Below, piece by piece: positions 43,087 to 55,399 of a stretch of 64,000 bases of DNA (position 1 is the stretch's first letter; each line of letters starts with the position of its first letter). Below the pieces are notes generated by a model. That model saw only the letters and a program-made list of their open reading frames with translations, was not told the origin of the DNA and made no database searches. This DNA comes from Flaveria trinervia (taxonomy: Eukaryota > Streptophyta > Magnoliopsida > Asterales > Asteraceae): positions 66,624,819-66,688,818 of the forward strand of contig CM046451.1 in NCBI GenBank assembly GCA_025506515.1. The letters run 5' to 3'. Both the position numbers and the translations under genes were made by a program.

Positions 43087-45602
43087 TTAGACTTCAGCAT
43101 CACATTTGGAAGCTTGGACTTCATTCAATACTCCGGAAGCTTTTAATACTTGAGAAGTTTTAATGACTGGACCTTCGGAAGATTCTACAAACACTCTAGC
43201 AGGCTTTAGTGCTTCGAAAGTATTCTTTCCTTCCGAGACCAACTTTTCTTCCGAAGGCAATTTTCCACTTGCCTTCTTCTTAGTTTTGGAGCTTCCGAAG
43301 GAAACAGGTTTTCCTTCCCAACCTTGAATCTTCTTGGGACTCTTGGAAGTCCTTGTCTTGGTCATTTGAAGAGTACCTTTAGGATTGTATGGACAATCCT
43401 TAGCAAGATGAGCAGTACTTTCACACATGACACACTCCATTTTCTTCTTCCCAAGAGCCTTCTGCTAGGAACAAGACTGAATTTGGTCACATCCCTTCTC
43501 CACCCTCATCTTTGCAGATGCTAAGAAACCTTTGGGCTTAGGACTATTCTTGGAGTTGGATGGTCCAGGTTGTGTAGCAATGGTACACAACAGATCAGCC
43601 TTCTTCTCGGTATTGAGATGATATGAACATGAACCGGAACACTTAACAGAAGAGTTTAGGTTGATGTCTTAAGTCTTTACTACTTCAAACCCTGCAGAGA
43701 TAAAAACTTGTTTCTACTTAGAGTCAAAGTAGCCTTGATCTATTAAGCCTTCCTAGCTTTTCTTTTGCTCTTCCTGATCAAGTTCTTTCTCATTGACTTG
43801 GTCATCATAGTCTTCTTCTTCTCCTAGAAGGATAGTAGCCCTTCTTAGAATCCTCCTCTTCACTCTTCTCAGAGGAATTCTTCACTATCACTTCATCGTC
43901 CTCTTCACTTAAGGGGTCTATGAGAGGAAGCTCATCTTCACAAGTTCCACACCTGGGTGATCTTACAGACAAGATTGGGTGTGAAGGAGCTATCTCATTT
44001 GATCCTAGTCCCTGCTTGTTTTGATAGCACACTTTGTTGTGCAGGTATGAGTATATCATGTTCTTGAAGGTCTCTTCTTCAAGAAAATATTTTTCTCCCC
44101 TGGCTTTGCTGATCACAAGCTTAGCCAGGCATTCAGTTAACTTTGTTAGGAGATCCTGATCTGAGTAGTTTGTATGCTCATGTTTCAAAACTAAAATGTT
44201 TTTTCTCTATGTCCTCTATCTTTAGTTTATACTCATTTTCAGTTTTTCTAAAATCAGCCTTTAGAATGTTTAAGGACTCAAGATCATATCTCACTTCCAT
44301 GTTATAGGACCTATACCTCTTAACTTTAGCAATACATTTAGGGGTACAGAGATGTTTCAATACCTTAGTTTCATTATGATCTGCCATCAATTCTTGGTTT
44401 GGAAAAGCATCTGCTGTGGCTTGTTATTCTAGGGAGCTTTGTTAGTGTAGTTTGGTCTGCACTGTGCTTGGCCACCATTTTTTCCTGGCGCCTTACACTC
44501 CCTAGCAAAGTGGTCTATCAACTTATAGTTGTAACACTTTACTTTTCCTTTGTCCAGCCCAAACTTTACATTAGTTGCATTGTTGGGGAACTTCCTTCCA
44601 GCCCGCTTGTAGAACTTCTTGGCTCTATGAGTGAGAAGAGCCATGTGATGGACTATCACTATGTACTCCAGATCATCTGGATGGATACAGTCTAGGTCTT
44701 CAAGGGTGAAAAGAAAGTTGCCACAATTTTCATCAGAAGACACAAAGCTTGAGAAGAACTTGTCTCTTGGAATGGGCTTCCTTGAGTGTAGTTCTCCCTT
44801 GGTGTCTTAGGGAAGGTGATGAAAGGACACTTTGATGAGTTGTCAGGGTAGCATATGAGATGATGTTAGGGTTCTATGCTATCCCTTTCAACCACATGAA
44901 GGGCTGAACCCATTTGATTGTTGGAGTTGTCGGATGAACCTTCCATGTTTATTTCCATCTGGTAGCTACTGAGAATCACATACAACTCTGTTAGAGTAAG
45001 AGTTTTTAGCTTCTCAGTTCTCTTGATAAACACACAGTGGTGTGTCCATTTCCTAGGAAGTGAGGACATGAACTTCCTTACAATGTCTATGTTATCAAGA
45101 GCAACTCCTCCATCCACAAGGGTATTCACAATCTTAACATATCTGAAGTATTGTTGAGTCATGGTTTCACCTGCTTTGAAGGTGAAATTTTCAAACTGCT
45201 GCTTCAGGAGATCCTTCTTGTTCTCCTTTGCTTCAAAGGAACCCTCGTACATTAGTTTCAATGCATCCCACAACTGTTTAGTTGTTTTGCATTTCTTGAA
45301 ACCTCTGTATACAGAGTTAGGAAGAGTAGTCTGAAGGGCTGTCATGGCCTTGTGGTCAATCTCTACTCTCTTTTTTTCTTCATCTGAGTAGTCAGCCACA
45401 GCCTTGGGGATCATACCACCACTAGTAACAGAAGGTGTATGGTATGTAAGGTCCATTCCTCAACAGACTCCTACATTCTTAAGTCTAGAGACCTGATGAA
45501 ACCTTTCATTCTTAGGCACCAGGTATCAAAGTCTTCACGAGTAATCAATGGGAATTTGTTCATGGTTCCAGTTTCCTTATCAGTTTTGGAAATGGCTGCC
45601 AT
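43087..45602 (-). pseudogene. gag: gag of element B
   Basis: Starts MAAISKTDKETGTMNK (ATG complementary to 45600-45602), almost identical to the H start. The capsid block 44866-45456 (UBN2 type) has IDHKAMTALQTTLPNSVYRG, KQLWDALKLMYEGS and TLTELYVILSSYQME. The first zinc knuckle (44429-44743) reads CYNYKLIDHFAREC, with the second Cys mutated to Tyr. A charged stretch follows, then a second knuckle CVMCESTAHLAKDC (43087-43440) with a Lys/Ser/Glu tail whose codons carry CTTCCGAAG-like motifs. Stops near 45470 and 43680 and several shifts. Confidence 0.87.
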
Positions 45603-45672
45603 TTGACAAGTTGAGTATTTGTGTGTGTGAGGGATCTTAAGATGGTCAGATCTTTTATCAAGGGCCTGGAAT

Positions 45673-45686
45673 GCTCTGATACTAAA
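45673..45686 (-). other. Primer-binding site of element B
   Basis: TTTAGTATCAGAGC on the minus strand, directly after the LTR; one change from the usual TGGTATCAGAGC core. Confidence 0.82.
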
Positions 45687-46151
45687 TGCAGGACCGGTGA
45701 AGGGCGGTCACTTACAACACAGAAACACAAAGAGGAGAGTAACTTAACTTAATCAAACAGTGAACAAGATTAACCACAAGTAAAGACACCAAGAACACAA
45801 GTAATTAAGAGACAAAACAACAGAGCAAGATACACAAAGAGATGGTTTTCAAGATTGCAGTATATTGCTTTCTTAATGTTCTATTACAAGTGTTACAAAG
45901 CATGTTGTTAAAATTCTTCGGAAGAAATCTGTCATCAAGTGTTGAGCTTCGGAAGACTTTGTCTCTGAAGCTTCAGAAGACTTCATCTTTGGCTTTGGAA
46001 GATATTGGTCTTGGCTTTGAAGATTTCACACTCAGAATATTTTTGTTGCTTTTGTGAAACTTTCGAAGCATTCTTCTTCAGTACTTGAGTGCATCCATGC
46101 AGAAAGACTTTGAGTGTTTGGTTGCTTCAGCTTCTTCATATAATCTCTACA
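45687..46151 (-). repeat. 5' LTR of element B
   Basis: TGTAGAGATT...GGTCCTGCA on the minus strand, 465 bases, with CTTCGGAAG repeats. The GAAAG target copy follows at 46152-46156. Confidence 0.94.
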
Positions 46152-46156
46152 GAAAG

Positions 46157-46760
46157 TGATAATGCTCCCACTAGCTTTCTAATATACACATGTTTCATCA
46201 GCGTTTTTTATGAACCCAAATTTGATTATCTCTTCATCAAAATAGTGATTCCAACTTCTTGATGCTTGCTTCAATCCATAGATTTATTCCATTAACTTAC
46301 ATACTTTGTTAGGATGTTTTTGATTGACAAAACCTTCAAGTTGAACCATATATAAATCTTCCTCAAGAGATCCATTTAGATAAGCAGTTTTGACATCCAT
46401 TTGCCAAATCTCATAATCATAATGAGCAGCTATGGCAAATCATATCCTAATAGACATTAGCATTGCAACTGGTGAGAAGGTCTTATCATAATCAACCCCT
46501 TGAGTTTGAGTGAAACCTTTTTCTACAAGTCTAGCTTTATAAGTATCCAAGTTTCCATGCATATTGGTTTTCTTCTTGAAAACCAACTTACTTCCAACTA
46601 TCTTGGAGTTAAGAGGTGGTTCAACCAAGTCCCATACTTGGTTGTCATACATGGATTGCATCACAACGTTCAAGGCTTCAAGCCATTTTTCACAATCCAA
46701 ATTGGACATTGCATCACGATAAGTGGTCGGTTCATCAGAATCTACCACATAGCATCCATC
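46157..46760 (-). pseudogene. N-terminal reverse transcriptase of element C
   Basis: CEKWLEALNVVMQSMYDNQVW, WDLVEPPLNSKIVGSK, KARLVEKGFTQTQGVDYDKTFSPVA (46440-46748), then decayed sequence up to GSIITF, which joins across element B to LVLYVDDILL. Confidence 0.88.
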
Positions 46761-46834
46761 TACGAAAAATCCATATCTTTGAGGTGGATTACTAATTCTA
46801 CCAGATCTGTGAACGTTTTATGTGTATTGATTAG

Positions 46835-47780
46835 CTATTTGATCACCCTTAACATCCTCATGTTGAGTGCTAGTGTCAACCAACATGTATGGGTTTGTGG
46901 TTCTTGATCCTCCTCAAGAGCCACTGTTCTACTGCTAGTTCCTTCCATAAGGAACTTAGCTTCTAAGAACTCAGCCTTCTTGGCAACAAACTCCTTTTGT
47001 TCCAATGGTTCATAGAAATAATATCCCATATAATCTCTAGGATATCCAATGAATATACACTTAGTGGAACGGCTTTCTAACTTGTTTGAGGTGGCAATCT
47101 TAACATAAGCCTCACAACCCCATACCTTTAAATATGATAGTGATGGAACCCTTCCATGCCATATTTTAAAAGGTATCCTTTCCACTTCTTCATTGGGGCC
47201 ATATTCAAGATACGGCTGCAGAGAGCAAAGCAAAACCCCAAAATGATAGAGGCAATAAGCTTCTAGCCATCATAGATCGAACCATATCCAATAGAGTTTG
47301 ATTTCTCCTCTCGAACACACCAATGTGTTGTCGTGTTCAAGGTGGAGATAGTTGTGAGACAATACCACAACTTCTAAGATGAACTCTAAAAGCATCATTT
47401 AGGTATTCACCTCCTCTATCGGTGCGGAGAATTTTTTTTCTTGTTGAGTTTTTTTCTACTTCATTCTAGATGATTTTGAACATTTCAAAAGCTTCATCTT
47501 TGTGTCTTAACAAGTACACATAACCATATCGACAATAGTCGTTGGTAAAGGTAATGAAGTATCTTTCATTGTACCTAGTCATTGGTTTAAAGGACAACAT
47601 ACATCCGAATGTATGATTCCAAATAAATCTTTTGCCCTTTCGGTTTTGCCACTAGAAGGTGCCTTAGTCATTTACCTTGTAACAAGATTCACATACATCA
47701 AATGAATCATATTCACTTGCTTTTAAAAGATTGTTCTTTTGAAGTGTTTGTATGCACTTCTTGTTTATATGACCAAGACG
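46835..47780 (-). pseudogene. Integrase of element C
   Basis: Core remnants: FITFTNDYCRYGYVYLLRHKDEAFEMF and LRTDRGGEYL (catalytic Asp of the second motif kept), then ERRNQTLLDMVRSMM with the catalytic Glu (near 47290). The C-terminal part 46835-47233 has IPFKIWHGRVPSLSYLKVWGCEAYVK and STKCIFIGYPRDYMGYYFYEP. Several stops and shifts. Confidence 0.86.
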
Positions 47781-48232
47781 TCAATGCCAAAGATAGGTAT
47801 CACTTAAATCCAATTTGAGTTTCTTGGTGGTGGTTTGGTACAATGAGCTATCATATAATGTGGTTTCACGAACCAATTCATAAATACCATTAATAGGAAT
47901 AACTTTAAAATAAAATATGTCATTTAAAGAAACATGAATTTCATTTTCAATAAATGTTAAAACATAACCATATTGTCTAAATTGGGCAACAGAAATAACG
48001 TTCCTAGTCAAACTAGGAGCATACAAAACATTGTTCAAAATTGCTTCCAAACCATTTGGAAGCTTCAAGATGTAGTCCCCTCAGTCTTCAACATGACCTT
48101 TTTCCCCATTCCTCATGTAGAGGCTAACATCCCCTTTCTTGAAGTCCTTACTTCTTTTGAACCCCTACAATAAGTTGCAAATATGAGTTCCATATCTAGT
48201 ATCCAATACCCATGTGTTAGAGGATATTAAAA
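47781..48232 (-). pseudogene. Protease and GAG-pre-integrase segment of element C
   Basis: The protease site reads WVLDTRYGTHICN (relatives: DTGCGTHICN), so the catalytic triad is damaged. Then GLEAILNNVLYAPSLTRNVI, SVAQFRQYGYVLTF and KKLKLDLSDTYLWH, the start of the integrase zinc domain. Confidence 0.83.
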
Positions 48233-49154
48233 TTAGATCATATGAATCATGAAAATTGTACCTGAGGTTTTACCTACATCCCTCTTAGCTTGCAACTCTT
48301 TGAGATGACCTGGACAATTTCTTGCCCAATGTCCAATCTCCCCACACTTGAAGCATGGGTCATTTGAAGCAACCTTTTGCTTCTTCTCCGCTTGTTTTGG
48401 TGACGACGTTCTTACCACTCCCTTCCCCTTTCCCCTAACGTACCCTTTTCCCTTGGCAACATTTGCCTTGGGTGCGGGGTGACGCCTCTTCTTGTTCCCA
48501 CCTTCATTGATGGTGAAAATGGGTAAAACATTTTTACCCATGGCCGCCTCGACAGTTTTGAGCATAGAGTGAAGCTCACTTATGTTCTTGTCCCACCCAT
48601 TCATGTTATAAATCATAACAAAGTTATCGAACCTTTTTGAAAAAGAGTTGAGGATCAAATCAGTAGCCAACTCTTTCGAGACGGGACAATTCAGCCTTTC
48701 AAGGCAGTCAATGTTGCTTTTCATCTTAAGTACATAAGATGAAACAGATTGGGTGTTATCCATATGACATGCATGGAGTGCTCGAACCGTTTTGAAGTGC
48801 TCTACCCTTGCTTGTTGTTGGAACGTTTCCTTCAGTACTCATGTCGTATGATCAATGATCTTCATACTCCTTTTGGAGATCGGAGTCATACTTGCCAACA
48901 TGAGGCATGACACTTGGACCGAGTCCTTAGTGTTTTTCACCCAATTATTATAGGCCTCCTCATCATCCTCATTAGCTTGATTGGGAATCGGATGTCTAAA
49001 ATATACAATCGTTTCTCTTGCTTGAGAACAATTCTCAAGTTTCCAAACCAATTTATAACGTTTTTATGGTTTAGAGGTTCCTTTTAGAGAATGAGCCTAG
49101 TGATAGTGAGTGAGCGGATGGGATATCATTATTTTCATTGTTGTTGATGGCCAT
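48233..49154 (-). pseudogene. gag: gag of element C
   Basis: Starts MAINNNENND (ATG complementary to 49152-49154), with an early stop and frameshift. Block 48839-49051: ANEDDEEAYNNWVKNTKDSV and CLMLASMTPISKRS. Block 48233-48763: VSSYVLKMKSNIDCLERLNC, ATDLILNSFSKRFDNFVMIY, a Lys-rich tail, and the CCHC knuckle CFKCGEIGHWARNC, which is intact. This short one-knuckle gag differs clearly from those of A, B, E and F. Confidence 0.88.
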
Positions 49155-50587
49155 CTACAAAATTTAACAAAGTTCAATTTTAGTTTTTTCGATATTATTC
49201 ATATTTTAATTATTAATGCCCTTTTCTGTGTCATACACAAATTTAAAATTCTAGAATCTAACGTTCTATTTAAATAGTGGTTAGGTGACCTTTATCCCAG
49301 TATTTAAATTAACAAGGTAGTCAACGTTTTCACAATTGCAACCCTTTGCAACTTCAACGGGTATGGATCGACTTAAACATCATATGTATGGTCGGCATGT
49401 TTATCCATCAACACCTTTGTAAACCACATTGTAGGTGATCCATTAAACATGGTTTGCAAATCAAGTCACACTACTTGCACACACATGTGAGTTTTCCAAC
49501 AAAAGTGGTGAGGTGACCTTTATCCTACAAATATGGTATCCCTACCTCAAATCACAAGTTCCCTCAAAATGGTTAGGTGATCTTTATCCATTAGGAGTTT
49601 CCAAGTGACTTAAGTGTTGTGCAAAAGGACAGTGTTAAACTTTTTTATGAAAGAAAATTCAAGTTTTCATAATACTGGTTTAGAAAACTCTATGTACCTT
49701 ATATTTGCATGCTTTCAAATACAAGGTATCCTATGGTTCACTTTTTAATAAAACCCCTTTTATTAAAATCATTAATCCTTTTAATAACCTTTTATTAGTC
49801 ACTTAATGCTAAAGAACCATCAATTTTCAGCTTGTTATGTTTGTTAATAAGTTTGTTATGCATATTCAAATATCAAACAAAAGCCATACAACAAACAACC
49901 AAACAAGCATAATCATACAAACATAAGTGCATAACCATAGCCACTAAGTTGACTACACTTGTTTGCCATCACAAGTGTTGTCATTAGGTCTTCCTAAGGG
50001 TTAACAATGACACATCCAAATGTGTCCATGAACTCCCACTTGAATCCACATCCAAATGCTTCAAGTGTCCATGTCTTTTGTGTCCTTCTTTGGGTCTTCA
50101 TCTTGTGCATGTTCTTTTACAAAATCATATCCTAATACAAGTTTTCTATAAAAGAAATGCACCTAATCTATTTATTACATAACCAATGAATAAATAAATT
50201 AAAACCCAAAATACAAACAGAAATATTACAGCCCTTTCAAGAACAAAACCAACATGAAAAAATCACAATCAACCAAATCCAAAACACATAAGGTCAAGGC
50301 TATGTTATGCACTAAAATATGTATCATATACAACATTCAAGAACAACCATGAACCCCCTTTTTTAAGCTTAAAGATCTCGCCAACATGAACCAAAACTTT
50401 AGGGTTTAGTGCAAACAATATAATCAACCATTTGATGTTAATCTTTAAAGGTTTATACTAAATCATGTAAGATTAAACCTTGAAACATAAGGGATTCATT
50501 TATCGATAACAAAACAGCCCCTAATGGGTTGAAAAAGTCCATGAAAACTAACTTTTCAAGAAATTTTGAAGCAAGAATTCCACATAA
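49155..50587 (-). other. Long 5' leader of element C
   Basis: 1.4 kb between PBS and gag without a supported gene. Three copies of a GGTGACCTTTATCC-like motif (near 49288, 49512 and 49576) are the only structure I see. Confidence 0.6.
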
Positions 50588-50603
50588 CCGGCTCTAGATG
50601 CCA
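50588..50603 (-). other. Primer-binding site of element C
   Basis: TGGCATCTAGAGCCGG on the minus strand, one base from the LTR; a tRNA-Met-type site (TGGTATCAGAGCC) with changes. Confidence 0.7.
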
Positions 50604-50604
50604 T

Positions 50605-51542
50605 TGTTGGGTTTTATTACATGTTTATCAAAGCTAGTTTAACCATTTAAACTTCAAAAACACAGTGTATAAAAGTTTTTAAAAGGTGTTTTACAATCTG
50701 AAAATATGAACCATTTTAACCCAAAACAAAACCCATAAACAAGGATCATATGTATGTGAAATGAAATGCTATCAAAAACAAGAAAGAACAACCATAGGGT
50801 GTTCTTGAAACTACCTTTCAAAAACAAAATGATGTAGTATGGATGAGAGGAAGATGATGATGCTTCTTGATGTCTAGCGTCCAAAAGAGAAGTCCTCAAT
50901 CTTGTATATGCACAAACCTAGCAAACACCTAACTTGTTAGGTAGTTTAACACCAAATCTATCCTTCATCTTGCAAACCCGAAATCAGCCAAGCCAAAACC
51001 CAATTTTCAATCAAAAAAAATCGATTTTCAGCCAAGAAGAGAGGGAGAGAAAAGACCTTTGCATGTGTGTGTGAGAGAGTGTGTTTGGAGGAGGAGTGCA
51101 AGAATAATAAAATCTTGTATTAAACCAAGACTAAAATGATTCCATACGCCACAAAGGGGGTAGCCGAATTGTAGTTTGAAATCTGTTCCCCCCATTTCAT
51201 TTTTTATAAAAATCTTACACTCTTAACCCATAAGTTTATAAATTAAATCATCTTTTAATTTTATAACATTAACACATTTTTATTTGTTATTATTTAACTC
51301 ACTTAAATAATGAAACAAATAATTTGTCATGAAAAAATTATACCTATAATGTTGTTCTTTACAAAAGCAATGTTTTAGAAAACCCATTTTCTAAATTGGT
51401 GTCAATATTTATTTGTATGATGTCATCAACAATAAATATTTATTGGTGTTTGTTTAGCTTGTTATTAGGTATGACCCGACTTGGATAATAACGTACTAAC
51501 CACATCAATCTTGTATGTGCCTTGGGCATACAAGATCCAACA
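50605..51542 (-). repeat. 5' LTR of element C
   Basis: 938 bases with TGTTGG...CCAACA terminal inverted repeats. Its first 136 bases (51407-51542, minus-strand start) match the remnant at 24095-24230. Confidence 0.9.
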
Positions 51543-51912
51543 GGTTTCACATGAAATATACAAGTAACAATGACAAACATACCATCTCATCGTTTCTCAC
51601 GATCCCCAAAAAACCCTAGCAGCCGTCACATTAACACACCAAAAACCATAAAGACAATCATAGCTTAGAATTTGGTTAGCAATTATTATTTCTTTCTTTG
51701 TAATCATTAATCAGTTTTAATGAATTATGTTTGATTCAAAACATTATTCTTTGCATATTGTTGATATTGTTTGAGCATTTATTGTTTCTTTTCTCTAGAC
51801 TTGATATTTATTAATTAACCAATTAAACAACGATTAAGGGTAATTCCATGATAATTAATCCGACACCAATCTTACACTGATATTTCCTTATTGTGATCTT
51901 TGGATTTACAAA
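51543..51912. other. Unassigned 370-base segment between C and F
   Basis: AT-rich, no supported gene and no match to other parts of the window. The first five bases (GGTTT) would be the target duplication of C, whose partner lies outside the window. It may be the oldest sequence here. Confidence 0.4.
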
Positions 51913-53260
51913 TATGTTTTGTTTTTCAGTGTTGAACTGGATTAATTGTGATAAACATTGCACTTGTGTTGTCAATGTGAATTGGAGTGTGAAAGAAGTT
52001 AAAAACCATAGTGAAGCATCTGGTTTTGAATTGAAGCAACTTGAGAGAAAAGAACTTGAGACTGCTATATATTCACCTTCTGCTGTTGAAACATACACAT
52101 TTTTCTGTTTCTTGCACTACCAGGAGACCAGTCAGGGACCAAGAAATTGACAATCGTTAGAAGTGGACTTCCTGTTGAAGTTGCATCCCCTATAATTACT
52201 GTAGTGTAGCCATAAAGATTTTAGTCTCCATCCTTTGGATTCTACAATCCAAGAGCAGACTTGCCCTTAAGATATTGAATATCCTATTGACAACATTCAT
52301 ATTAGATTCCTTGGGATCTGCTTGATATTTGGCACACACACAAACACCAAACATAATGTCAGGCCTACTGGTTGTTAGATACATAGGTGAACCTATCATA
52401 GATCGATAGTGAGTCTGATCCAGTGATTTGCCTTCTAGATCTGGACTAATCTTTACTTTAGTGTCAAAGGAGTTCTAATGGACTAACAATCATTAACATG
52501 AACTTCTTCAATATTGTTTCCACATATTTTGATTGATTTATGGAGATCACATCTTATTTTGTTGGACTTGCACAGAAAGAATGTGAGTTCCCCATAGCAC
52601 TCATTTGGAATTTGAATACATAATGTCTTCAAACTCTTTATAGAGTGAGTTGCTTGCTGAGCCAAAAATGATATCATCCACATATATCTGAACTAGCAAC
52701 GTGTCTTTTCCTTTTCTTTTTCTGAAGAGAGTTTGATCAATCTTTCCTCTTTCATACCCATGGTCAAGAAGAAAAGATGACAGAGTCTCGTACCACTTCT
52801 TTGGAGCTTGATAAAGACTATATAAGGCTTTGTAAAGCTTGTACACCCTGTGTGGAAAATATGGGTCTTCGAATCCTGGAGGTTGACTCACATAGACTTC
52901 CTGAGCAATCTTTCCATACAAAAAAGCACATTTTACATCCTTTTGATAAACAATGATTTAGTGGATGATGAATATGCTAGAAAGAGTCTTATTGCTTCTA
53001 ATCTGGCTACAAGAACAAACACTTTATCATAATCAATTCCTCCTTATTGTGTACACCCCTAAGCCACTAGTCTTGCTTTATTTATGATGATGTTTCCCCT
53101 ATTATCTGTTTTTGTTCTTGTACAACCACCTCATACCGATAGGGTATTATCCCCTGGAAAAATTTACCAATTTTCATACTTCTTGTCTCTTGAATTGTAG
53201 CAATTCTTCCTGCATTGCTTCAATCCAGTTGTTGTCTTGAATAGCCTCTTTGATAATTTT
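51913..53260 (-). pseudogene. Truncated RNase H and RT of element F
   Basis: RT block 52601-52921: MYGKIAQEVYVSQPPGFEDP, YSLYQAPKKWYETLSSFLLD and TLLVQIYVDDIIFGSAS with the YVDD motif intact. 52196-52399: MIGSPMYLTTSRPDIMFGVC. RNase H remnants (51913-52160) include an AEGEYIAVSSS-like active-site region and INPVQH, then stop at the truncation point. Confidence 0.85.
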
Positions 53261-53838
53261 AGGTACTGTTTGACACAGAAAGCAAACGAATAGACAAATG
53301 TTTACTATGTTTGACTTGCTTCTTGTTACCCTTTCGTTGAGTTAACCAATAATGCTTTTCACTAGAAAAGTTCCTGTGTATTCTGGTGGTTGGAATTGAT
53401 TCACCAGCAACAGTTACATCATGATTGGAGACATTTAGATCATCTTGGTGAGAGGAAAATTCATCTTGTACTCTGGGAGAGTTATGAAACTAATCAAAGC
53501 TAGTTCTAGTTTCAGCTTCAGCATCAACAACACTTTGATTAATTCCATCAATTAAGGTTCTTTCAGTTTCAACTGGAGGTGTAGCTTTATCTTGATTTCT
53601 GGCTTCAATTGATTATTCTTCTGAAGGAGATCGTAGCATGCTAGGACCAGCCTTAGTTGAAACACTATGATTTTGAGATGGTGTATGATAGGATCAGCTT
53701 GTAGTGAAACATCTTCATTCAGTTACTTAGTAGAAATTGGAGGAACCCTTAGAAAGTCATCTCTTGTTTCTACTACTGAAGAAGCTTCTGCTAAATTTAG
53801 GTTTCCTAGATTAGACAAGTCAAATTGATCAAAAGATT

Positions 53839-54898
53839 TTATAAATGAATCAATATCAAACAACTAGTCAAAACCATTTGTTGATTTGGGAAATGAATGT
53901 TCTTAAATTGAACATTTGTTGATTCATAAATAATATTTAATCTAGGACTAAACACTCTGTAAACCTTTGAAACAGAAGAATAACCTACAAAAAATACTTC
54001 ATCAGACGTAGATAAAAAATTTCCCAAATAGTTTTCTATTAAGACAAGACTACCAAATGACTTGAAAAATCCAATAAATAGTTTTCTATGAAAGAGAAGT
54101 TCATAAGGAGCCTTGTTGCTTTCTTCTACAATCAAATTCTATTTTGTACAAAGCATTATATTTGACTGCTTCTGCCCAAAAGGTATTTAGCAGTTTAGCA
54201 TCAGCTAGCATGGTTTGTGCTACTTCAATTATCTTCTATTTCGCCTTTCAGATACCCCATTTTGTTAAGGAGTTCTAGCTACACTAAATTGATGATCTAT
54301 GCCTTTGGTTGACAAAACGAACTCATATCTTCATTTTTAGTTTTTGTCTCGTTATCACTTCTAATTGTTTTGACTTTAAGATCAAGTTGATTTTCAATTT
54401 GATTGATAAAATCTTTTATTAATTGGAACACTTCGTTTTTGTGCAGTAAGATAAAGACCTATGTAAATCTAGAAAAGTTATCAATGATCACCAAACAAAA
54501 CAATATTGTTTATTTCTAAAGCTCATAACATGAGTTAGACCAAACATATCCATATGAAGTAACTTCAATGGGGAATTGTTTGTGTTTACCAGTTTTGGCT
54601 TGTGGGAAGACTTACGTTCTTTCCCTTTGAGACACGTTGAATAGTGATCAATAAAGTGAAACTCTATTTTGGGGTAAACCATTGACATGGTTTCCCTTGA
54701 CTAGTCTGTTCATGTTTTTAAAATTGGTGTGTCCCAAACGTTTGTGCCAAAGTTATGACTGATCAAAGATGCTCTAGATAGAAGACACATTTCTTCTTTT
54801 GCTAAAGCAGAATTAAGGTTTAAGACATAGGTGCTATTCTTCATTGGTGTCTTCAAGACAACCCATTCTTTAGGAATTTGGAATCCTGGTTTCAGAAT
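53839..54898 (-). pseudogene. Integrase of element F, decayed
   Basis: 53839-54135: NKAPYELLFHRKLFIGFFKS and FFVGYSSVSKVYRVFSPRLN. Decayed core near 54200-54480. 54488-54688: STCLKGKERKSSHKPKLV and LKLLHMDMFGLTHVM (zinc domain and first catalytic Asp). Confidence 0.82.
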
Positions 54899-55170
54899 TT
54901 AGCAATGAGTGTCAGTGAAGGGAGTTGAATATTTCTTGTCATAGATCAGAGAGATGCTATGCAGAATGAAATTCGTTTGTTCAAAGTAGTTCACTCTATC
55001 GAAGCTCAACATCCAATTTGTCACAGATCCATCATTAGTAATTCTACAACCTTGTGACTCCACACCAAATGCTATAGTAGTTCCTTGAATATGCTTGAAA
55101 TCATGAAGGTGGTAACTATCCCCAATCATGTGTCGGGAGCACCCACTATCCACATACCATAGGCTATTGG
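54899..55170 (-). pseudogene. Protease segment of element F
   Basis: LWYVDSGCSRHMIGDSYHLHDF: the copia protease site is intact here, unlike in A, B and E. Followed by IAFGVESQGCRITNDGSV. Confidence 0.85.
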
Positions 55171-55399
55171 ACCTGTGTGGATGACCCTACAAGCACAAAA
55201 AGAATTAGTTAGAATATGGAACCCAAGCCATGATGGTGTTTGGTTTTCCGTTCCTATCCATGATAGTAACTTCTTGGTACTTTCCTCTCAATTGGGGCCT
55301 AGAGGATGGAGTTTCGGTTGATTTCTAATGATATCTTTTCTGTCTTATCTCATTAATTTCAGCTAAAGAATCAGAAGAATATTGAAACCTTTGATCTCT

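Larger units (their letters stand above)
26004..46151 (-). mobile_element. Element B: Ty1/copia retrotransposon with 3' extra ORF, contains D
   Basis: LTRs of 464 and 465 bases (26004-26467 and 45687-46151), flanked by a perfect target duplication GAAAG (25999-26003 and 46152-46156). About 11.5 kb without element D. Minus-strand order: LTR, PBS, gag, protease, integrase, RT, RNase H, motif-rich spacer with TATA, aORF (split by D), polypurine tract, LTR. The LTRs differ at about 45 positions (about 90% identity by eye), so B is older than E and D. Confidence 0.95.
24095..51542 (-). mobile_element. Element C: Ty1/copia retrotransposon, container of B
   Basis: Minus-strand order: 5' LTR (50605-51542), PBS, a 1.4-kb leader, gag, protease, integrase and RT up to 46157. 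It resumes after element B with the rest of RT (from 25998 downward), RNase H, a 3' untranslated region and 136 bases of 3' LTR (24095-24230). The RT reading continues across the B insertion after removing one copy of GAAAG. The rest of its 3' LTR (about 800 bases) should lie left of element A, beyond the window. This family has a short gag with one zinc knuckle, unlike A, B and E, and no room for an aORF. Confidence 0.88.

Noticed and set aside
26004..46151. Reading 26480-29926 as host genes
   Set aside because: It lies between a polypurine tract/LTR and an element insertion, is full of stops, and matches the aORF blocks of A and E.
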